From Nemophila menziesii (Eukaryota > Streptophyta > Magnoliopsida > Boraginales > Hydrophyllaceae), in assembly GCA_029959085.1 (NCBI GenBank), contig JARWIR010000016.1, positions 21,461,499-21,525,498 on the forward strand: 64,000 nt of DNA, written 5' to 3'. The position numbers and the translations under genes were made by a program. How positions within the stretch are numbered: position 1 is the stretch's first letter; every line of letters starts with the position of its first letter. The notes beneath the pieces were generated by a model, which saw only the letters and a list, made by a program, of their open reading frames with translations, was not told where the DNA came from and did not search any database. This document shows, one piece after another, positions 57,286 through 64,000 of the stretch.

Positions 57286-60200
57286 TTACACTTTAAGCCT
57301 AGAGATATAATTATAGAAATCAACAATAGAAGAGGACGGAGCATCCGTGATGTTGATTCCCTTCTTGGGGAGTTTAGCTGATAAATCCGCGATTAGGTTC
57401 AAATCCCTTTTGACATGACGCACCTTCCACCTTGGAAATTTCTTCATCCATCCAAGTATCTCACAGATCATTGGTCTGATCTGCCAATTATCGTATTTAC
57501 CTTTGATAATTCCTTGAACGACTTCAAGGTTGTCAGAATAGAATGAACTATTCTGTGATTTGCATTCCGCGGCAGCCCTCATTGCAAGGAGGATTGCCCA
57601 ACTTTCGCCCACAACGGCTGAGTCGATTCTTGCACGTTTAATAACCTTTTGTACGATTTTCCCATCTCTATCCGCTCCAATAGCCACGATGCCCGCCGGT
57701 TCCCAGCTATGATTGAAAGCCGCATCACTCATCCAAAGTATGTCTGCATCATCGTCGTTAAACAGATCATCATTATCATCGGTCCGTTCCTTTTCTTTTC
57801 TTGGATTTCCTCCCTTGTTGCTTTCTTCTGAAAAAAAATGTTTCAATAGCTCTTTTGTTCTGCTGTTAATTTTTTTGATATTCCATCTTTTTCTCTCGAA
57901 ATAACCACTCATTCTCGCTTTCCAAATATTCTAGATTGTGATGAAAACCGTTGCTGAGATTAGTTTTTTGTCCCATCCGTTTTTAGAATAGTTCGAAATG
58001 ATCGTATGAACCCAATTATTAATGTCTCCTTTGAAGTCTGTGTCAATCCTACACTGTAGTTGTGAATTAGCCCAAACTGCCCTACTGAAAGGACAGGTAA
58101 TTAAAAGATGCATTATGTCCTCCTCTTTCGCCTCACACCACTCGCATATATTATTTTCCGCACACTTTCTTTTCTTGAGGTTAACCTTTGTTGGAACAGC
58201 GTTATTAAAATATTTCCAAATGAAATTCTTTATCTTGAGCGGTAAATTAGATTTCCATGCCATATCCCAGGTTTGTATATCATTACTAAGCTCACCATCC
58301 TTCGATGATTCTCCTTCTTTATCCACTTCCTTGCTTGTTAGCCTGTGGTACCCTGATTTAGTAGAGTAAATACCATATTTTGTGAACAGCCAAATGATAT
58401 AGTCCTCTTTATCCAGCTGCATAATGGTCACTTTTATACTGTCCATCAAATCCCTTTGGGTACAGAAATCTTTCAATATATTAAAATTCCAATTAGTAAA
58501 ATTATCATTGAAGCATTCTGCCACCTTTTTAATTTTACAATTGTTAGGTTTGGATAGTTTGTATCCTTGCCTAATCCAAGTGTCTTCCCACATATCAATA
58601 GTCAAGCCATTTCCCACTTGCCACATACATTCTTCTTTTAGGAAAGATAATCCTTTAAAGATACTACCCCAACTGCAAGACCTTTTATTTTTTAGCTTGG
58701 CATTCCAGATATTCGAGTTTGGATAATAAATACCTTTGAGAACTTTACATACCAAGAGATCAGGGTTCTGAATAAGTCTCCAAGCTTGTTTTGCTAGAAG
58801 AGCAAGATTCATCTTTTGAAATTCGCGGAAGCCAATACCTCCCATCTTCTTCCCCTTTGCCACTTTCTTCCATTTAACCCAATGAATTCTTTTTTTATCT
58901 CCGGAGTTCCACCAAAACTTCGCAGTTAGACTACTTAGCTTTTTGCATAGCGTTGCCGGAAACTCAAAAATAGACATGGCGTAATTCGGAATCGACTGCA
59001 ATACCGCTTTAATTAGAATCTCTTTACCACCATCCGAGAGGAGTTTAGATATCCAACTTTCAGATTTGCTCATTATCTTATCTGTGATATATTGTAGATT
59101 TTGGACTTTTGATCTTTTTAGAGATAATGGAATCCCTAAATATTTCCCCATTGTCTTGGTAAATTCAATATTCAAAGTTTTTGCAATGTCTCTTGCTTTT
59201 TCCTCATTAAATCCATTACTAAACATGATCGTCGATTTGTTGAAGTTGATTTTCTGACCGACGCCTCGCAATATTTAGATAGCACTTCTTTGAAATCTTG
59301 AATTTCTCTGTCATTAACTTCGATGAAAAATAGCGAATCGTCCGCAAAGAGGACATGAGTGAGTCTCGGTGCAGCTCTAGCTAGAGAAATTCCTCTAATA
59401 TTACCCTTCCTACACTCGGCATTAATAAGTCCAATTAAGCCCTTCGTTAGCATTGAAAAAAGGAGCGGGGAGAGAGGATCGCCTTTCCTAATCCCTTGTG
59501 AAGGTTTGAATTTCTTCATTCTGTCACCGTTTAATTTAACGTGATAAGAAACCGTCGAGATACAGTTATAAATAAGATTTCTAAATTTCTCTCCAAAGCC
59601 AAGATTTTTTAGAATTTCCATGAGGAAGCTCCAATTGACTTGGTCATATGCCTTGGCCATGTCAATCTTTGCAACCCCATAATGCCTATTTGATCTCCTT
59701 TTAGACTTGAAAAAGAATCCTATCTCTTGCGCGATGAGAATATTATCTTGTATTCTTCTACCTTTGATAAAAGCGGATTCAGTCGGCGAAATGATCATAT
59801 CCATTAATGGCTGTAATCTGAGTGCTAACACCTTCGCGATAATCTTATAACAAAAATTAATACAAGAAATTGGGCGAAAATCTTTAATGGATTCCTGACT
59901 TTCACCCTTAGGAATTAGAGATATCAATGTATCATTAATATCGTCGAGAGGAGTATTAAAGGCAAAAAAATCATGAACGATTTTAAAAATATCGTCCTTT
60001 AAAATATCCCAAAACTCTTGATAAAAATTACCCGGCAAGCCATCCGGTCCTGGCGCTTTTGACCCCGACATGGTGAAAACTGCATTCTTAACTTCCTCCA
60101 TATCCGGGATTCTCGTCAAAGAATCATTTATTTTATCATCAATTTTGGTAGGAGTGTTAATTGCTACTTCTTCCATATTTGAAGTTGGATTTTCGCTAAA

Positions 60201-61415
60201 TAAATCAATGAATAATTCCTGTATAATTTGTCTAACCTCTTTAGGATTATCACACCATACGCCGTCTTTATTTTTTAAAGCCTGAATTCTATTTAGACTT
60301 CTTCTCATTGTAGTCTTGGCAAAAAAATATTTAGTATTTTTGTCGCCTTTCTTTATATGTTCATCTCGGGCCTTATCAGCCCAAAACGCTTCATCTTGTA
60401 CCCATAAATTGTCGATTTCTTGTTTAATCTCACATTCAAGTTTCATATTTTCCTTAGATGCGTCCACGTTTTGTAATTTTTCCAAAATAATTTGATACTT
60501 GTCTAGCATTTTCCTACTATTGCAGAAGGTTGACTTGCTCCACTCCTTTAGTGCCTTACACGCTTCATCTTTCTTCCTCATAAAGTCACGAATATTATTA
60601 ATGTTTTGCGATTTATTCCAAGCGTTGTCCACCATATCTCTACATTGTTCATTTTCCATCCATCTTGACTCGAACATGAAATATCTCTTGTTAACTTTAA
60701 AATTTGGTTCCCTTTGAATTATAATAGGAGAATGGTCTGAACCTATCGTCGGAGGTACTTTAACTATCGCATTCGGGAAATAACTACACCAAGATTCCGA
60801 TGCTAGAGCTCTATCTAGTCTCTCCTTAATGTTTTCGTCACCTTTCCTTTTATTAGTCCAAGTATAATGGCATCCTTTAAACGGTATGTCTATGAGATTA
60901 TTATTATTGATAAAGTCATTGAATTTGATTATTCTCCCAAGTTTTGGTGCTAGTTTACCTTTTTTATCGGAAGCTCTAGAGATTTCATTAAAATCTCCCG
61001 CAATGATAACCAGTTCTTTAATATTTGCCATCCATTTAGAGATATTATTGAAGATTATTTCCCATTCCTTTAGGTCATTAGGCGCATGGACCACCACTAG
61101 AAACCACGGCGGAATATTAGTTTCGGAAACAAGGCAAATCGCATAACACGAACACGAAAAGTAAATACTTATATTAATACCATTCTTCCAAGCAATTACA
61201 ATCCCCCCAGACATATTAGCTCTTCCCCTAGGGTTGATTATAAATTTATTCTCGAATGGCTTCAGAAAATGACAAGACCGGATATTACTAGACCTAACAC
61301 GTGATTCCAAAAGACAAATAAAAGATAGATTAAATTTCGAAATAAGGGCGCGAATCATTTTCATTGTCGAGGTCGCCCTGGCTCCTTGACAATTCCAAAT
61401 CATGAACCTATCCAT
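57286..61415 (-). pseudogene. LINE ORF2: endonuclease, RT, zinc knuckle, RNase H; two lesions
   Basis: The ATG at 61,415 (MDRFMIWNCQGAR) overlaps the upstream ORF by 8 nt. Domains in order: apurinic-type endonuclease (residues 1-~230; LLESRV, AGDFNEIS, HYTWTNKR, LDRALASESW, GSDHSPI); RT (about 450-740; APGPDGLPGNFYQEFW, FIKGRRIQDNILIAQE, Lys-Ile-Asp-Met-Ala-Lys-Ala-Tyr-Asp, IRKGDPLSPLLFSML, HVLFADDSLFFIE); post-RT (GGIGFREFQKMNLALLAKQA); zinc-knuckle region (CAENNICEWC, then His-Leu-x-x-x-Cys); and RNase H (57,286-57,800) with Ser-Asp-Ala-Ala, Glu-Ser-Trp-Ala, YSDNLEVVQG and DLNLIADLSAKL, so the acidic catalytic residues are present. A one-base frameshift lies near 59,258 and a TAG at 57,931-57,933 stands where a Trp codon is usual. 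As read it is inactive, but only just. Confidence 0.85.
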
Positions 61416-62748
61416 CAAAGCCGGCCGCTTTCATCCCGGGCTGGCCGCTACCCTTAATTTTGAGTGGGTTTACGCCTTCATTCACAGGAAACTCCTGGTT
61501 CTTCGCGTTACCCTCCGAATCCGACTCCGATCCATCGTCATCTCTTAAATGTCCATCACATTCCGGCGCGCTACAATAGTAATACTTCCTCTTCTCCATC
61601 TCGCTATTCACCACCTCGTTAGGCTCACACACCTTAAGAAACTCGTATTCCATAAGATGTTCTTTTATTTCTCCATAGCTTAGGTAAAGTTCCTCAAGAA
61701 ATTTTTTTGCCTCCATAATTCGCTTGCCCAAGTCACTAACATCACTATTCACAACGTCATCAGGGCCACACACCTTAAAACGTCTTCTTATCATGAATTC
61801 AACCAAGTAGCTATCGAAACTTAACAGCTTGATAATCGCCAATATATAGATGCATGAAACTTCATAATTTTCCATTAAATTGATAAGAAATATCAATTTC
61901 CTACCAGAGATCATTGATCTATTAGTTTTTGTATAAATCTTGTATGATACAAGATTACCACCGTGGATTAATTTTCCTGTGTCATTCCATAAAAGAGGAA
62001 ACAACCAAAATCCGTCATACCCAAGCGCTGCATGTCCCAAATTAAGGTGCCTCCTAGAACCATTAGAGAAGATTAAAATTGCAGTAGGCCATCGATCTGT
62101 TTTCCTAATAGAGAATATTATTGTAGAGAAGATTAAAATTGCAGATCGATCTTTTTTCCAAATAGAGAATATTATTATAGAGAATATTAAAATTACAGTA
62201 GGCCATCGATCTTTTTGGAACCTTCCTTGTAGCTTAGAGAGACATAATAGAAGAAAACTAAACACTCTGCAACATCCGTTTGCCAGATTTTGAGATATAA
62301 TCCAATTCTTTATATCATGACACAAACCAATAAACCACAGAAAAGCAAGATGAAAAACCACATAGAAAAAAACAAACATCAAGATTCTGTTATCCGCCAT
62401 AGCACAATTATTAATAAGATCTTGCATGTGTCCGATCTCCATATATAGATTAGACCCAGTAATAAAACTACTAATCCAATGTCTGGTATGAGAATAGTTA
62501 ATGATATAACCAAGAAAGGTCATAAAATAGCCCAAAATCCAACTAATACTCCATAATTCACGAAGCCCATCAAGATGGACGGAGATAAATAGAAGAATAT
62601 AAATTAAAGGACAAGGGAGAAATAACTTATCTTCTGTAGAACGGGTTGTGGGCCAGCAGAACAAGCCGCCATTAAAGTCACAGTTAGACATCCCACCATA
62701 GCTTTGTCTTAAGCAAATGAAGAAACCCAATAAAGTGATACTCATCAT
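61408..62748 (-). CDS. hydrophobic 446-residue ORF in the ORF1 position of the LINE
   Basis: The frame is open from the ATG at 62,748 (and slightly further up) to a TAG overlapping ORF2. Residues ~1-230 contain repeated hydrophobic stretches of membrane-segment character (for example FVFFYVVFHLAFLWFIGL). About 60-bp tandem repeats encode the Ile/Phe-rich part. The last ~130 residues are charged, with two copies of a Lys-Val-Cys-x-Pro-x-x-Val-Val-Asn-Ser motif, a C-x4-C pair and an acidic Ser/Asp tail typical of LINE ORF1 ends. The usual plant LINE ORF1 domains (RNA-binding region, CCHC) are absent. 446 open codons in T-rich DNA is unlikely by chance, but I do not recognise the protein. It may be a replaced ORF1 or a compositional open frame. 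Confidence 0.4.
   Translation of the reverse strand: MMSITLLGFFICLRQSYGGMSNCDFNGGLFCWPTTRSTEDKLFLPCPLIYILLFISVHLDGLRELWSISWILGYFMTFLGYIINYSHTRHWISSFITGSNLYMEIGHMQDLINNCAMADNRILMFVFFYVVFHLAFLWFIGLCHDIKNWIISQNLANGCCRVFSFLLLCLSKLQGRFQKDRWPTVILIFSIIIFSIWKKDRSAILIFSTIIFSIRKTDRWPTAILIFSNGSRRHLNLGHAALGYDGFWLFPLLWNDTGKLIHGGNLVSYKIYTKTNRSMISGRKLIFLINLMENYEVSCIYILAIIKLLSFDSYLVEFMIRRRFKVCGPDDVVNSDVSDLGKRIMEAKKFLEELYLSYGEIKEHLMEYEFLKVCEPNEVVNSEMEKRKYYYCSAPECDGHLRDDDGSESDSEGNAKNQEFPVNEGVNPLKIKGSGQPGMKAAGFDG
62065..62218 (-). repeat. tandem repeat inside the hydrophobic ORF
   Basis: Units start at 62,065, 62,125 and 62,179 (60, 54 and ~40 bp) with AGATTAAAATTGCAG-type cores. The unit lengths that separate starts are multiples of three, so the reading frame is kept. 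Confidence 0.75.
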
Positions 62749-63125
62749 AGTGACATGTCCCAAACGGGAAACAAAGAAGACTTATCGCATCAGTAAATGT
62801 GGAACACCACCATCGAGAGCCGATGATCAGACCCAGTAGAACACACCCCTTGAAGAGAGGGAATTCCGCTTCACAAGCCCAATCAGAGAAGAAAATCCAC
62901 CCCAGAAAAGCCGACAAAAACCAAGCCACCCTCCACTCGAACTCCCACGCCATGAGAAATCGATGAAGCTGTTACAGTATTCAACAAAAGAGAGCCAGGA
63001 AGAAGCAAGAAAACAGTTGCAGCAAAAACCAAATAACAATCGAAATAGCCTAGCCTAAAACAAAACCCAAAAGAAACGCGAAAAGCTCTATACAACGACA
63101 ACAAAAGTTGTAAAGCAGACATGCA
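62749..63125 (-). other. T-rich 5' region of the LINE
   Basis: Three minus-strand frames are open and all are hydrophobic (62,684-62,953, 62,827-63,039, 62,883-63,122), which reflects T-rich composition rather than three genes. It is probably the 5' UTR of the LINE or upstream coding sequence of the hydrophobic ORF. Confidence 0.3.
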
Positions 63126-63773
63126 TAATCATTGTAGAGGAATTAAGACGATAATTGATCAGCAAAGAAAGAGTTGACTAGCAAAGAAAGAGTTGACTAA
63201 AGAGAACGCATGTTGACTAAGAGAGAGGAAAGTAGTTTTCTGCTCTTGTTTATTTTGTCTTTCCTTATAAGAATTCAGCTATTCCATACACTAAGGAATT
63301 ATATATACATCAGAAACTTTACAAGTATAGCATACCCATTTTAATTTAGATTCGAAATACAATTTTGTTTTGATCGGTAGATATAACCGACCATAAGTCT
63401 AAAATACAACGTAGAATTTCCAGATTAATCTGATACAAATCACCGTTAAACATAACTATCTATGAAATGTGTGACAAATTGGCACAAATGAGAGTCAACT
63501 GTGCTCCTCCTTCTCTCTAGGTTTACATTAGTTTCTCTCTCTAGGGTTTATACTTTTTCTTTTTTCCGGCAGCTTTTTACATCAGATCTCTCCGTTTCTT
63601 CTCTTCTTCTTCGCTCTTGCTCATCGGAATCCTTCACTGGGATTTGCAGTGAGAAGGGCTTTCTAATTTTTCTTTTTTTGCCGCGTTCCTTTCTCACCTC
63701 CACACTCTATTCTTCACCTACACACAAAACCAAACACATTACCTTCATCAGTTTACCTCACGAAACTGATAAA
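63126..63773 (+). promoter_or_regulatory. possible promoter and 5' leader of the terminal ORF
   Basis: AGCAAAGAAAGAGTTGACT is repeated in tandem at 63,161-63,198, and TTGACT recurs at 63,212. TATATATACA at about 63,300 could serve as a TATA box. A pyrimidine-rich leader with CTCTCTCTAGGGTTT (about 63,533-63,547) follows, as is common in plant 5' UTRs and in plant LINE 5' ends. TTGACT matches the core of WRKY W-boxes, but binding is only a possibility. Confidence 0.3.
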
Positions 63774-64000
63774 ATGCCACCCAGAAAAGCTAACAAGAAA
63801 AAGCAATTAGACCTGGAGGAGTATGCAGTTACACCAATAAAAAGTGTAACAGTCATTCAAGGTAACAAATCTGTGGGAGACAGGAGTAGATCTGTAATTG
63901 CCCCAAAATCAATGAAGACTACACCTGTTAACCATAAAAGTGCAGAAAATAATAAACAAGGAAGCATACAGTATAGTAAAACCACAAATCCTGAGATAAT
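63774..64000 (+). CDS. partial ORF, basic N-terminus, runs off the window
   Basis: ATG at 63,774 opens 75 codons with no stop before the window end. The start is MPPRKANKKKQLDLEEY, followed by a Lys/Ser/Thr/Asn-rich low-complexity segment. I recognise no domain. The basic, Pro-rich start and CT-rich leader would suit either a host gene or the ORF1 of another LINE on the + strand. The A before ATG at -3 fits a plant start context. Confidence 0.45.
   Translation, partial: MPPRKANKKKQLDLEEYAVTPIKSVTVIQGNKSVGDRSRSVIAPKSMKTTPVNHKSAENNKQGSIQYSKTTNPEI

Larger units (their letters stand above)
57265..63125 (-). mobile_element. nearly full-length L1-type plant LINE
   Basis: The unit spans a 3' end near 57,265 (weak A/T-rich tail on the minus strand), ORF2 (57,286-61,415), an overlapping upstream ORF (61,408-62,748) and a T-rich 5' region to about 63,125. 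I could not define a target duplication, so both edges are approximate. The ORFs are far better preserved than those of the LINE at 45-50 kb. Confidence 0.6.

Noticed and set aside
62684..63122. Three overlapping hydrophobic minus-strand ORFs
   Set aside because: All three frames are hydrophobic, which T-rich sequence explains; at most one could be real.

Overview
The window is a repeat-dense, AT-rich stretch of a plant nuclear genome, most probably a eudicot. The evidence is the content: plant-type L1 LINEs, a plant Ty1/copia element, a Sirevirus-like copia element, many copies of one Ty3/gypsy-type non-autonomous LTR family and hAT-like MITEs. I find no confident host gene, tRNA, rRNA or CRISPR array. 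Almost everything recognisable is transposon-derived, and most of it is broken.

Layout. 1-3,400 is unassigned AT-rich DNA. 3,400-28,000 is a pile of related LTRs (start TGATGTCTCC or a variant, end near CACACCA, about 1.5-1.6 kb) with short internal regions, mostly on the + strand. It includes two solo LTRs with exact 5-bp target duplications (GGGTT and GTATC) and at least three levels of nesting near 20-28 kb. 28,000-41,470 is a second nest: a LINE fragment (+) is split by a Sirevirus-like copia element (-), and that is split by a complete, young, non-autonomous gypsy-like element (33,033-40,300, -, duplication CAATC). 41,470-45,120 holds hAT-like debris and a block of duplicated, splice-like sequence. 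45,128-50,306 is a degraded LINE (-) with a 493-bp hAT-type MITE in its ORF1. 50,673-54,285 is a decayed Ty1/copia element (-) with one 221-bp LTR. 54,290-56,140 is another internal piece of the gypsy-like family. 57,265-63,125 is a nearly full-length LINE (-) whose ORF2 carries one frameshift and one in-frame stop; its upstream ORF is unusually hydrophobic. 63,774-64,000 is the start of an ORF that runs off the window.

How the parts work together. The gypsy-like family has no visible RT, RNase H or integrase core, so its copies presumably moved with enzymes from relatives elsewhere. Its copies share LTR ends, a tRNA-type primer site, an ORF resembling the plant 'putative plant transposon protein' family, and a perfect or near-perfect hairpin placed exactly 17 nt before the 3' LTR in all five copies examined. 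The hairpin's outermost base pairs co-vary. This hairpin, an ORF ending in an integrase-C-terminus-like module, and the paired GGTATRCC-like motifs found in unrelated elements are the least conventional signals here.
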